Shown: piece after piece, positions 1 through 12,495 of the stretch
Layout of the letters: every line of letters starts with the position of its first letter
How positions within the stretch are numbered: position 1 is the stretch's first letter
Assembly (NCBI RefSeq): GCF_000340215.1
Contig: NW_006921535.1
Location: 2,507,122-2,571,121, forward strand
Length of the DNA: 64,000 nucleotides
Reading direction: 5' to 3'
Source: Pseudocercospora fijiensis CIRAD86
Lineage: Eukaryota; Ascomycota; Dothideomycetes; Mycosphaerellales; Mycosphaerellaceae
Position numbers and translations under genes: made by a program
Notes under the pieces: model-generated
Told to the model about the DNA's origin: nothing
What the model saw: the letters and a program-made list of their open reading frames with translations, nothing else
Databases searched by the model: none

Positions 1-2
1 GC

Positions 3-3000
3 AGCAAGCCTCTTGTCGTCTCTCATGAGACCTTGCAGTCTGCGTGCGAGACTGTGGTCCCACGGGCTTTCGACTTCTGGATCAAGGATTCCTACTTCTA
101 CCCAGAACTCGTGCTTGCTCCAAAGAGTGGTAAGGAGACTGGTGTGATCAACAAGCAGTCCCTTCTGGAGGATATAGCTGGGCGTGTTCATGGCTACAAT
201 ATCCCGGTCAAGATCCATCAGCTTGAAGAACCATTCGTTCGCGATGATTTTGGAGACATCGATGTGGATGTCGTGAACGCAACGATTACCAAGCCGAAAC
301 CCTCTGTTAAAATTGCAGCGCCAGTAGAGGGCTCCGAGACTACAGAAGCGACGATCAGCCGTGTATTTGCTCGGGTTCTCTCACTTCCAGTGGAAGAAGT
401 CAACTCGTCCTCTGACTTTTTTGAACTTGGTGGCGATTCCATGGGCGCCGGTCGGCTACTCAATGCCCTTCGGAAAGAGTATCCGGTCCGACTACCGATC
501 AGTGTACTCTTCACGAATCCAAAGGTCCACCAGCTGGCTCAAGTCATCGAGGAGAAGCTACCAAATACTTCTCCAGAGAGCAAAACCGGTAACGCCGAGC
601 CCGCTCTCCCACCTCTACTGCCTGGCTTGGAGAAGACCTGCAGCTCCTCCAATCCAGCTCTCCTGCTTCTACAACTCGTCCCAATTGTCCTCATGTACCC
701 AATGAGACGAGCGTTGACATGGACAGTGTTCATCTACATGCTTCGGGATACTCAGGACTGGCCCACAAACGAAACCGTGCCTGGTCGCCTCTTCGACCTT
801 GTCATCTCCATCAGCGTCGGTGGAATCGTCACTCGGATCATTAGTCCTTGTCTTGCTATCATCTTCAAGTGGCTGGTCGTGGGCCGCTACAAGCAAGGCT
901 TGTACCCAATGTGGGGATCCTATCACACGAGGTGGTGGATAGTGCAGAAAGCAACAGCCACGTGTGGCATGGGTGTTTTCGCTCTCTTCAACGGCTCCCG
1001 AGTGCTGTATCATAGGCTTTTGGGCGCCAAGATTGGACGGAATGTCACCATTCAAAAGGGAGTCACGATTGGAGAGTGGGATCTGCTGACGATCGAAGAC
1101 AACGTTGTCCTCGAACGCAGCATTGTCCGGCCTTTTGCCGCGGAACGCAACACTACGATGTATCTCGGACGCATCCACATTGGCGCAAATGCTTCAGTTG
1201 GCCTTGCCTCTGTAGTCGCGGCCGGCACTACGGTCCCTGCAAACGCCTGTATAGGACCAAACTCCTCGAGCTGGGAGACCGATGGCGTTGACGAGGCCAA
1301 CCGAGATCTCGCGTCAAACAAGATCCCGCCTGCTCACTGGGCTCTCGAATATCTGGTCGGCCTCCCTCTTGCCTTCATGGTCAAGTTCGTCGGCGCGGTG
1401 CCCTGGTTGGCCTCTCTCACCGCACTCGTCATGCACGAGCCAAGCGTTGCTCCAGACATGTTCCGACAAGTCATCATCTGGTTTGCATCTCCCGGACGTG
1501 TGTCGTTCCACTATCTTGCCCTGGCTGCCAACGTCGCTCTCGGACCGTTCTTCTTCTTCTTCGCCTTCCTCGTGATCAAGAAGCTTTTCGACTGCACTGG
1601 GGGCAAGATTCAGCCTGGGCGCGCCGACAACCGCAGCCAATGGACCAAGTTCAGAATGCAGTGGATGAGGACCGTCATGCCTGCTCCGCAATTCCACAAG
1701 CTCACCGAGCTCTTCGGCACTCACTATGATAGTACCTCGGTCTTTGCCAGAGCACTTGGCTCAAGAGTTGGCAAGCGTGTCTATTGGCCAGGAACTGGGC
1801 CTTCGATCCAGGACTTCGATCTTCTCGAGATTGGCGATGATGTTGTCTTCGGCTCGCGCTCTCATCTCGTCACATCTGACGGCACAGGCAGCGACTACGT
1901 CCGCATCAAATCTGGAGCGATGATTGCTGATCGCGTTGTCCTTCTTCCTGGAGTCGAGGTTGGCGACCATACCGTAATGGGCAGTGGTGCTCTGACCAAG
2001 CGCAACAATCGATATGCCGACGGTACAACCTGGGTTGGAGCCAAGAACGGCGAGGCGGTCTGCCTTTCTGTCGACTCGCCCTCCCAATCGCCAGATTCGC
2101 TGCAACTCCATGAGAAATCTTCCCGACTTGCCAACATGGCCTCGCTCAATTCCACAAGCACCACACTTGCCAAGGGCTTTGATTCCGAGAGCTCTAGCCT
2201 GAGCGGCATCGAAAAGGTCAACAGCAAAGAGGACTGGCGATCAGACTATGGTTACATTGACAAGGTAAAAACTTCGAGTTCCCGCACCGTCGATCGTGAG
2301 AGTACCGGTTCGACACAAGGCGAAGATGGCGAATCTTCTCCTTTCGGACGTGCCTTCTACCAGGGCAAAGCGAACTATCGCGTATGGAGCCAATTCGAGA
2401 TCTTCACCTATTCCACAATCATCGCTGTGGCCAATGGCGTGTTCTGGAATATCGGATCCGTCTCTGCTGTTCAGATCGTGGCGTACCTCTTCAAGCACCA
2501 CAACATAGTTGTGAGAGTCTTCTTGGCACACAATGTGTGGTGGCGACCGATTGCAGTCTACACCCTCTTCCTGACGCTTATCGTCGGCATCATGGCATTG
2601 CAGAGCATTGCAGTCATAGCATTCATCATCGCCGCCAAGTGGATCCTCATGGGTCGTCGACAGCCTGGCAATTATGATTGGGACAAGTAAGTCTAAGGCG
2701 TCCACTCACTTGTGTCACGCCTCGTAGGATCATTGCTAACCGGATGAATAGATCTCCCTACTGCCAACGCTGGCAACTATTCCTGAAGCTCGAGACTTTC
2801 CGACGCCACTGCTATGGCGGCCATGGCATCCTCGGCCTCCTCACCGGCACCAAATGGATTTCGCTTTACTTCACAGCCCTCGGCGCCAAGATCGGCAAAG
2901 ACTGTGCCCTTTTCGCCGGTGGCCTGCCGTCACTCATGTTCACGGAACCCGATCTTCTCACTCTTGGCGATAGAGTCTGCGTCGACGATGCCTCTCTCGT

Positions 3001-3256
3001 AGGCCATATCAACACTCGCGGAAAATTCGACCTCAACCCCCTCTCTGTGGGCTCACGGTCAGTCCTACGGAGTGGCTCCCGACTACTCTCCGGCGCCAAG
3101 ATGGAAGAAGACACTTGCCTCCTCGAACACACTCTCGTCATGGCCGGCGATGTCGTTGATGCTGGTAGCACTAGCCAAGGCTGGCCGGCGGAGGACTTCA
3201 CTGCCAACCGCATTCCAACCATGGAGCAAGCTCAGTACTGGAAAGTCAAGGCTTGA
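3..3256 (+). CDS. NRPS-like membrane protein of the Pls/PosA type, 3' part (5' end outside window)
   Basis: Open from base 3, so the N-terminal part (in this family an adenylation domain) lies upstream of the window. Exons 3-2686 and 2752-3256; the 65-bp intron starts GTAAGT, has a CTAAC branch site and ends AG, and the frame closes across it. Seen: a carrier-protein domain with the phosphopantetheine motif LGGDS (Ser codon 438-440), then about six hydrophobic segments interleaved with three hexapeptide-repeat left-handed beta-helix regions, each opening with LGAKIG or LGSRVG (about 1020-1260, 1750-2060 and 2870-3200). Known: A-PCP-membrane/beta-helix is the architecture of epsilon-poly-lysine-synthetase-like (Pls/PosA) enzymes, in which a one-module NRPS is followed by membrane-embedded acyltransferase-like domains. 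Inferred: an amino or organic acid is activated and then polymerised or transferred at a membrane. The product is unknown. The gene converges on the HAD gene downstream. Confidence 0.85.
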
Positions 3257-3669
3257 AGTTTTTTTTTTTCGTTCTTTGCTGAGCGTTCAATGATGATTTC
3301 TTTTTTTCGATTCTGGGTATTTGGCATGGCGTTCGGACTTTGGCATTTGGCGTTGCTATTTGAGATACCCAGAATCTAGGGGCGTGATAGATAGAGACAC
3401 CCACACCCTTACTGTCCTTATGGAAGCATTTACTATAATATATAATTAGCACAGATTTTTCATTGTGCGTGGATGAGATTTGAATAGAGATAGAGAGGTC
3501 TAGTACCCAGCCAAGCGAAGCTCGTTTAGCTCATGTAGAGTTCTGTATATGAGGATAGTCTTAAGTTTAATCGGGCAGATTGTTATCAACTTGAATCGTT
3601 GGCTCATATCTATTCTTCTATAACTTCTATACCGGCGACGGGAATTCTAGTGTCTCAAACATAACCTTA
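3257..3669. other. Convergent intergenic interval
   Basis: A 413-bp gap between the 3' ends of the NRPS-like gene and the HAD gene. It holds a T-rich run just after the stop codon (about 3259-3270) and AT-rich 3'-UTR-like sequence. No gene or repeat seen. Confidence 0.6.
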
Positions 3670-4690
3670 TCACCTCTGGGGCTTGAGCCCATCTCGAAGT
3701 AAAGCGACAAGCTCATCAAGTCTGCTAATCGCCTGGAGGAGAGGTCAGTAACACAGTACCCCTCGAGCAATCTCGCACGCTTACCACATCAGTGCGAGAA
3801 TCAGTCTCGAGCTCCTCCTTGCCCTCGCTGCGCAATAACACAGTCAATGCACCAGCATCACGTCCCGCAGCCATATCATCGACAGAATCGCCGACCATAA
3901 CCAAAGGGAGCAGTCTCTCCTCTGGTGGTGTTTCCGGCACCTTCGAATTGTCCACCAAGCCCCAGGCATGAGCGATATGCAGTATTCCAGCAGGCGAAGG
4001 CTTCGGAGGCCTGAAATCTCTCGTCACAACCGGAGAAAAAGGCTTCAAATGACTCGGGATATGATTCTTTAGAAGATGATCGACCGGCGTGCTAGCAAAT
4101 CTGTCAGCAAAAGACACCATCCAGCATGATCCAAGCAAGAACACACTCGAAATTCCTCGTACAAATCCCTTTCTTCACCAAAAGAAAGAAAAAAGAAATT
4201 CAGCAAAAGCCTCCAAATCCACTCTTCCACACAACAACTCACAAGGATCCCAAACCGATCCAACTCCTCCATCAAAACCACAAGTCCCGCCTGAGGAACC
4301 TGCTTCTCCATCGCTCTAGACTCCTAAAACCCATCAGCAAAAAGTGCCATCCACTCCCTAACTCTCACATCTCAACCTCACTCACAATCTCCCGCACCCT
4401 CCCAAAAGCCTCCCTCTGCTCCCTCTCCGGCAAAGAATGAATGTGATCCAAAATATCGATTTCCGTGTCGATTCGCAGTGCTTCTCGCATTTCTCCAAAC
4501 ATGTGGTTCTGTGGTTCGCCTTTTTCCCGAAGGGAATTAGATTCGATTCATGTGCGTGGTGGTATGAAGTTTGGGGGAGAGACTTGCATAATGTGCCGTC
4601 CATGTCGAAGACTATGCCTTTGAGATGGAGGAGCGAGGGAGATGGGGAGGGAGACCCGAGTGGGGCGAAGTGGTGGCGTTTGGAAGGCAT
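3670..4690 (-). CDS. HAD-superfamily hydrolase (phosphoglycolate-phosphatase-like), possible frame break
   Basis: Five exons on the minus strand: 4588-4690, 4386-4519, 4243-4323, 3785-4100 and 3670-3732. HAD motif I is FDMDGTLC in exon 1-2, followed by EPQNHMFGEMR typical of a fungal HAD family; motif III lysine in PPKPSP and motif IV VGDSVDDMAAGRDAG lie in exon 4; exon 5 ends LLRDGLKPQR. Known: these enzymes hydrolyse small phosphate esters through the motif I aspartate; the substrate cannot be read here. Oddities: intron 1 appears to be a GC-AG intron (donor GCAAGT at 4587-4582). With the obvious donor GTGAGT after exon 3 and acceptor before 4100, the frame is off by one; a weak donor GTTTGG inside exon 3 would restore it but drops conserved residues. 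So this is either an unusual splice, a sequence error or early decay. Confidence 0.75.
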
Positions 4691-5199
4691 TTTGAGGGGA
4701 CTATTCTAGCTTGCAAAAGGGCCCGGACTGATTTTAGCTGGGTTCAGCCTAACCTACCTCTACCTCCCACCCACCACCCAACGCGACTATTATATGTTTA
4801 TGTACGCGTTTTTTGCATAGAATGCAGCATAATACTATCCCTAAGACTCAGTCTAATAGTAGAGACAGTATTACTATAGAAACTAGTAATTTTCTAAGCA
4901 GTCTACCTATATTGTCTTCTTAGCTACCTAAACCGCCCCTATTTACGCAACTACGCGATTTTCGGGCCTAATCCCTATAGTAACAACAAGATACACAGTA
5001 TCTACCTAGTACTCTTCCGTTTAATAAGCAGGTATACTAGCAAGAGCTATATAGTCTACGAGCTACTAAGGCATTTAATAACCTAGAAATATAAGACAAC
5101 GGAGTGCGATTTAGTTAGTAGCTTAGGTCTTTATACAATACTAACACTAATAACGACGACAACGAGGACAACGACAAGGAGAATAGACTACTAGGTAAA

Positions 5200-5586
5200 G
5201 AGTCTAGTAAAGAAGATATAACGATATATATACGCTCGAAAGGAGCGGCGGAAACAGTACCTACTAATCTAGAGAAGACTTCTTAGATACCTCCTCCTCC
5301 TACTATCGAGAAGCAACCTATTCGTAGGGCTATAGTTCCGCCGAGACCGTTAGATATACTAAAGTCTACACTAAAAGCCGTGCTTCGTAGAACTAGTATA
5401 CCCGTTAAGAGGGGTTAGCGCAGTATGCGACAGAGTATTAAGAAAGAGCTAGTTTCGGGGGTGTTAGCTGCGGGCGCGAAGCTAGCTTCTACGCGTAAGC
5501 GCAAAGCGATAGAGGGCAAAACACTACGAAACAAGGCATATAGAACATTATCTAAACAGCAGAATAATAGCGCCGACCTATCTAAT
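5200..5586 (+). pseudogene. 5' part of the unknown ORF of the TIR element
   Basis: One plus-strand frame stays mostly open from about 5220, broken only by TAG/TAA explained by CAG/CAA or TGG changes. It encodes a basic, proline-containing segment (for example PPPPTIEKQPIRR). The frame runs into the CTAAT target site of the Gypsy insertion and continues in the same frame at 12698. Function unknown. Confidence 0.5.
5582..5586. repeat. Target-site duplication CTAAT (left)
   Basis: CTAAT directly before the 5' LTR; the same five bases follow the 3' LTR at 12693-12697. Five-bp duplication is the rule for Ty3/Gypsy integrases. Confidence 0.92.
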
Positions 5587-5783
5587 TGTTAGGGCCAAAG
5601 AGGCTACACGTGATTAGCATGTGACTAGGCCGAGTAAAGCTAGGGTCTTAATACCTCAGGTAGAGCTTGGCGCTTAGCGTTAGGCTAACTCTCCTACCTT
5701 CCTCCCTCTCCTCCTAGATCCTTATCGAATACTATACTAATTCACCACCACCCTATCTACCTGCTAACATAACCCTTCTTATA
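5587..5783 (+). repeat. 5' LTR of the Gypsy element
   Basis: 197 bp, TG...TA (the final CA is mutated to TA). Differs from the 3' LTR at 12 positions; all are CpA or TpG in one copy and TpA in the other. Confidence 0.93.
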
Positions 5784-5989
5784 TAGTATTCGATCTACCC
5801 TTTAAGGGCAGCAGCTAGATAGTCCTTATTTCAAGCTTTTAGCGGTATAGCTACGAACAAGACTAATCTAACTATATTACGCCCGAAAAACGGGACCTAT
5901 ACGTACTATTCTATCGAAACAACCGTACTAATCATTAAGCAAGGCCTTCTATACGGCCCATTACACTGAGTCAAGTATACTAAGCCGAT

Positions 5990-7400
5990 ATCTACTAACT
6001 CCGCTATATCCGCATCTTAGGGGCCTATAATACATTATTAGTGTTACCCCTTACAATAGCCGGCTTATTACGAAGCAACAACAACCGTACTACCGCTAGC
6101 AGCGCTAGCAATAACAACGCTAGTAGCACAGTTCCCGCTAAAGTGCCTACTAAAGTGCCTCCTACTAAAGAGCCTGCCGGAGAGCCTATTAAAGAAGAAC
6201 CTATAATTCTAGGTAACGACCTAGAATTGCCTATCGACGACATTCTTAACAATATTATTAACCGTCGATATAGCTAACTAGCCTTTAGCCCCTAGCTAGT
6301 AGCGAGACTTCAAGAAGCTACCTAAAACAGGCTTACTGCCTTGCGTTAAGAACAATAGCTAAAGGATAATCTCCTCGAGATTCGCCGCCTATAGGAAGCC
6401 CTAACAACTACTGCTAGACTAGAACCAACAGTAGGACCTTCCTCGCTACCTGTCTAGAAGAAGGATACCAAACTTAAGGACTATACCGTGTTTAATAGCT
6501 CCAGCCGCAAGCAGTACAATAATCACATACGTAATTGTAAGTTAAACTAGCGCAATGCACTAAGAGCGCTACTAGACGACTATTCCTTAGTCGTACACGC
6601 TATGCAGTACATTAATGGCGACCTAAAACGTATATAGGATAACCATTTTGATTCCCTTTACGACTAGACCGCTATTCAATGGCAGGATTACAAGACTATT
6701 ATACTAAACACCCTTAGCAACCCTATATTGCGCTAGCAGTACGCCTAAGACTAATACCTACGTGCTAAGCAAAAGGCCGACTAAACCTCTCGATCCTTCG
6801 AGGCCTATCTAAAGACCCTTAAGGACGATTTGCTACCTAAGACCGACTCTATCTAGATATCTAAGATACGACCTAAACTAAGATAGGAACTAGTCCTTAA
6901 ATTGGACCGCCGCCGTATATTCGAATAGGCCAATCTTACACGTATTCAATTTATAGTTAAAGTAGAGACTGCAGAGCGTATAGTATAGCTATAGCAACGG
7001 TTAGAATCTAAGATACGACTATCTACTAACCGTAGCCGCGGTGGAAACCAAGGAGGTACTCCCTAAACTAACACTGCTAACAATGGAAACAGTAACGACT
7101 AACGTAGAAGAGGCAGGGGCCGATACCGCGGTAGAAACCCCTAGCGAGGAAGAGGACAAGGAAGGGGCTTATTTCTATATACCCCTAATCGTTTATCCAA
7201 TTCTAGCACCAATTCGAGCGGACCTAGCGGTGCCCTAACTAGATATAAGTGCTTTAATTGTAATAGCACCACTCATTTACTAGGCCAATATAATAGGCCC
7301 CGAGACTAGGCCCGAGTCGACCGTACTGCCGCTAAACACCGAAAGCACCTTTTAGTAGCTAACGCTACCCCTATAGGCCAACCTTCGAAAAAAGAGTAAG
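5990..7400 (+). pseudogene. gag relic of the Gypsy element
   Basis: Plus-strand coding remnants with one open stretch at 6041-6277 (alanine, proline, asparagine-rich). A CCHC zinc knuckle is recognisable at 7250-7291: Cys-x2-Cys-x4-His-x4, but the last ligand is Tyr (TAT at 7289-7291), as expected from TpG to TpA in an original TGT. Many in-frame TAG/TAA. Capsid-type structural function is inferred from position before protease and from the knuckle. Confidence 0.75.
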
Positions 7401-7419
7401 CGCCGTACTAACTGTTAGC

Positions 7420-10400
7420 CTTATGCGGCATAAGACTATCGACATTGTACTAGCTATTATACGTACCTGTCTTATATCTAGGCCCGATACTAACTATAAG
7501 GCAAAGGTCATACTAGACCCCGGGAATTCAGTTAGCGCCCTTATTAGCTATCGCCTAGCTAAGCAATTAGACCTTCGACAACTGCCGAGGACTAACCTAC
7601 TAACCCTTGCTTAGTTTAATAACGCTCGGCACTTGACCTATAGAGCCTATTATGTTCCTATAGTTCTAAGAGACGACCTCGGCAATAAGCGCCTACTAAA
7701 CTTTACTGCTTACGTAGTAGATATAGACAGCCTCCTATCTAAGATTGTTATTAGCAACCCTGTTCTTAAGTACTATACTATAGTTATAGACTTAGGCAGT
7801 TAACAATAGCGATTTAGAATCGCTAGGAAAGAGGATATTAAACATATCGACATTAGCGAGTGTCCTAATAATATTAGGGTCCTATTTATTAGCAACCTAA
7901 CTCCCGCCTCCGCTAATCTAACTACCGACCTACTCGGTAGTAATAACGATGAACTAGTGCCCCCTAATAGCATAGATCCTGAACAGCTTAAGCGTATACT
8001 AGAACCTATTCGAGAGACCTATATTAATGTATTTAAACACTACCTAGCATCGACGTTGCCTATATTTAAGGAGACGGATTATAAGATTAACATTATAGAG
8101 GGCAAGGAGGTCCCTTTTAGCCCCCTCTACAACCTTAGTGAACAGGAGCTTGCTATGCTACGTAAGTACCTAGAGGAAAACCTAGCTAATAGTCGAATTC
8201 GATATAGCAACAGCCCTGCTAGTACACCTATCCTATTCGTGCTAAAGAAGGATAGCGGCCTGCGTTTATGTGTTAATTACAGAGGGCTCAACGCTGTTAC
8301 TATTAAAGACCGCTATCTACTCCCGCTTATTAATAAGACCCTCGACCGCCTTTCTAGTACCTACTACTATACTATATTAGACATTAAGGATGCGTACTAC
8401 CGTATCCGCATCCGTAAGGGTGATAAATAGAAAACAGCCTTCCGCACCCGCTATAGCTATTTCGAGTACTTAGTTATACTATTCGGCTTAGCTAATGCCC
8501 CTGCTATATTCTAGTCCTATATTAATCGGGCCCTATTAGGCCTATTAGATTACCTCTGTATGGTTTACCTAGATAACATCCTAGTTTATACACACTCTCC
8601 TAACATTGCGGAACACTAGGCTACAGTACGCAAGGTCCTCGACCGCCTACGAGCCTATAGCTTATATTACAAGCCTTCTAAATGCACCTTTACTACTAAG
8701 GAGGTATTATTCCTCGGCTTCCTCGTATTAACTAAGGGTGTTAAGGCTAATCCTAATCGGATCAAAACTATTACTAAATAGCCTGTTCCTACGTTAATTA
8801 AGGAGCTGTAGTCGTTCCTCGGTTTTACTAACTTCTACCGCCGATTTATTAAGGGCTATTTACGGTATATAATGCCCCTAACTAAGCTTACTAAAACCAA
8901 GGCTAACCCTACTAGAGAGTTCAAATGGACTAACAGAGCACAAGCCGCTTTTAACGGTTTAAAGAAGCGCTTCACTAAAGTCCCTTTATTATACTATTTT
9001 GTACCAAACAAGCAGATCCGAATTGAGACTAACGCTTTACAGTTCGCTATATTAGCTATAATGTCTTAGCAGTTAGACAGTAACTACTACTAGCACCCGA
9101 TTGCCTTCTTCTCGAGAAAGATAATTAATGCTAAGCGTCGCTACGAGACCTACGAGTAAGAGCTCTTAGCTATTGTCGAGGCCTTTAAGCATTAGAGGCA
9201 TTACCTCGATAGGGCCTAATATACGATATAGGTCTATATAGACTATAACAACCTCCGTAGCATTACTAAGGTTACTAGGGTTATAGGTCGATAGGCTAGA
9301 TAGGCCGTCTACCTCGCTAGGTTTGATTTTAATGTATTACATCGGCTAGGCGTAAGCAACCCTACTAATAGCCTATCGAGGCGACCTAATTACGACGGCG
9401 AAACCTAACATATCAATTCTTTGTTTCTAACCCTATAGCATAAGATTGCTATAGCCCGTATTGTTAATAAGCAAGCGCAGGATAAGCGGCTTACCGGACT
9501 CCGCGACGGCTTGAAGTATGTTAATGCTCTTACTATATTAATAGTACGTATTAAGGCAAGAGCTAAGGACATAGATAGGAGAAGTTATAATAACTCCCTA
9601 GTCGATATCGCTATATACAGTAATAGCGATCAAAGCACTAATACAGTTAATCCGGCTGCTAGTGCTATTAGATGTATACAATACGTACCTCGTTTAATAG
9701 CGAGGGTGCTATTAAATAACCTTGCAGATAGGGATAGTCAATCGTTTATAGATAAGCTATTACGGGCTTAGCAGAGGGACGCCTTTGCTACTAAACGTAT
9801 AGATAAGCTTGTAAGTGGGCGAAAGACTCGATCTAGCAAGAGTAACAATTGGTCGATCGATAATAAAGGTTATTTAAAGTTTAAGGGCAGATACTATGTC
9901 CCCGCTAAACATTCGATCCGACAAGAACTTCTTAAGCGATACTACGATAGTAAGCTTGCCGGTTACTATAGTACAGAGAGGTCGTACGAGCTACTATCGC
10001 GTATATACTACTAGCTAAATAGTAAGCGGGATATAAAGGACTACGTAAATATGTGTGCCGTATGTTAACGAGTTAAAGCGCCGAAGCACTTGCTATTCGG
10101 CGAGTTGTCTTTACTCCCTATTCTAAAGAAGCTATTTGTAGAGCTTATAATGGACTTTATTATAGGACTTCCGCCTACTAAGCGCAGGGGGGAAGTGTAT
10201 AATGCTATCCTTGTTATAGTAGATCGATTTACTAAGGGCGCTCGATACATCCCGGCGCGCAAAGATTAGACTGCTATTAATATAGCAGAGGCGCTGTAGA
10301 CTAACATCTTCTATACCTATTAGGGAACCCCTAAGGGGATAGTCTCCGATAGGGGCTCGATATTTATATCGCACTATTAGAGCGAAATATGCCTATAGCT

Positions 10401-11277
10401 AAGACTAAAGCATCGGCTATTAACAGCCTTCTATCTATAGACTAACGGTCAAATAGAGAGGCAGAATGCCACCCTGTAGCAGTACCTACGTAGTTACATT
10501 AATAAGAACCCCGAGGACTGGGTTAACCTCCTATAACTAGCTGAATTCGTGTATAATAACAGTGTCTACTCATCTACTAAGGTCTCCCCTTATTTTGCTA
10601 TAATAGGCTAGAACGCTGCCTTACTACAAGATCCATTTACCTCGCTCGAGGCCGAGCGTAAGGAAAGGGAAGCGTGTTAAGTACCCGAAACACTAGCGGC
10701 CATTAAGAGGGTTCAAAAGATACGAGAAATTCACGCTAAGATAGCTAACAAACTAGCAAAGGCCTAGGCCTATTAGAAGGCCTACTATAACAAACACTAC
10801 CTTTTAATAACATTCAGGCAAGGCGACCTAGTTATACTTAGCACGAAGAACCTCCGTATCCGCAAACACCCCTCGCCTAATAGCAAAACAAGGCCCAAAC
10901 TCGCACCGAGGTACATTAGCCCTTTCCGTATCCGAGAACCTAGGGGCACCTAGGCCTATTAGTTATAGCTTCTACCTTATTACACTATCTATAACACCTT
11001 CTATGTATCCCTCCTTAAGCTATACTACCTACGCGAAGGGGATGAAGCACCTGCTAAATCCGAGGACATACTAGCTAATAGTGAAGAACTGTAGTCTATA
11101 GAACGTATTCTAAAGCACCGGACTAGGCAAGGCAAGAAGGAGTACCTATTAAGATAGCAAGGCTATTCACCTAAATAGGACTTATAGGAAGCTGAAGGTT
11201 CCTTTAAGGACATAACTGAGTTGTTAAATGAGTATTAGACCAGTATAAAGAACAAGAAGAAGGCTAAGGGCCTATAA
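7420..11277 (+). pseudogene. pol relic: protease, RT, RNase H, integrase, chromodomain
   Basis: Protease motif ILDPGNSVSALIS (about 7500-7545, DSG altered to DPG). RT from about 8080, with conserved LRLCVNYRGLNAVT and LDIKDAYYRI; the catalytic YxDD box at 8566-8577 reads YLDN because GAC became AAC after a T. RNase H remnants about 9000-9260. Integrase about 9880-10700 with zinc-binding histidines near 9910-9960 and the catalytic series in IMDFIIGLP, IVSDRGS and GQIERQN. Chromodomain about 11090-11245 (IERILKHRTRQGKKEYLL then QGYSP). TAG codons usually stand where Gln or Trp is expected. Stop at 11275-11277. Chromodomains direct chromovirus integration to heterochromatin; here the enzyme is dead. 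Confidence 0.9.
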
Positions 11278-12495
11278 TGTCGCCTAGGAACAATGCTACC
11301 CCCGGGGTGTTATTAGCTGACTAATCAAAGACAAGCAATTGTTAGCAATAAAGGACAATAAGACTATACTAGGCGCGCTACGACGCGTCAATTAATTAAT
11401 CGTATACTCTTTTAAGGGCTCTACCTCTTTACTAACGCGCCCTATAGGTCCCCCTCTTGTTCCTTTATTCTATCGAGGCTTTAAGGCCTAGGCGATCTAC
11501 GAGGACGGCGCGCGCGGGAATAGCGATAGTAATAATAACGACGGCGCGGCCGGCGCGGCTATATTAGTAATAGTGTTGCGGAGTATATTGCTATTTAAGA
11601 AAGGAAGGATACCGCTATATTAGTAACGGTATTGCCGAGTTGTTATTAGTTAAAGAAGGAAATTAGAAGAAAGTAAAGTTGGCGCTAAGACGACTAGCGC
11701 CGCTATTATTAATATTACTTACTATTGTCGCTACGCCTATAGACACAACCTCACCTGTACTACGAGCCTAAGGCACCTTAATCAAACCTTAATCAAAACT
11801 TTAATCAAAATTTTAAGCCGCTCAAAAGATTAAGCGACTAATAGACTAGCTAACTAAGGGCAAAACTATAGAGCTAAGCTAGCCGGGGTCGATCTTGCGG
11901 ACAATAGGTTACTCCTCGATCTATCTAACCCTTTAAGCGAGGCGAACCTCTACTACTATACTTATAATAGCCTTTACCTATAGAAACTAGAAGAACTAAG
12001 TTTTTTAAAAAGATATAATTAGTTGACACTTAAAGGCTGCTAAACCTAACTAATTAGGGCTAGCGAAACTACGAATAGTAATAGCCCTCGTAATAATAAG
12101 AACAACCCTCGGAACGGATAAACCCTCGGAGCGGACATTTCTAGGTCTTTTAAGAGTAGACGCAGAGAACTCGGTACGACATTACTTAGAACAGGGGCAG
12201 TGCTATAATACCCCGTATACCTACCTATTATAGTAGGGAAGGTACGCTCGTATTATGATTAGTCGATAGTCCTTAATTCTTGTAGCTTTATATCCCTTTA
12301 CTTTATTATATATAAGGATAGCGCAGTTGGAGTTAGACATTGTGTTAGAAGGTAAGGTTTGATATAGTTATATAATCGGTAGTTGCGTGTTTAATTTAGC
12401 GCGGATTAAGCAGCTTATTAGACCTACTAAGTTAGTAGCGATAGAGATTGGAATAAGACCGGCTACGAGGGCGCGGCCTTTAGAAGGGAAGCGTA
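11278..12495. other. Untranslated interval between pol and 3' LTR
   Basis: About 1.2 kb of RIP-like sequence with no recognisable coding domain; ends in the putative polypurine tract. Confidence 0.6.

Noticed and set aside
1314..1724. Antisense open frames inside the NRPS-like gene
   Set aside because: Opposite-strand shadows of a long, clearly conserved coding exon.
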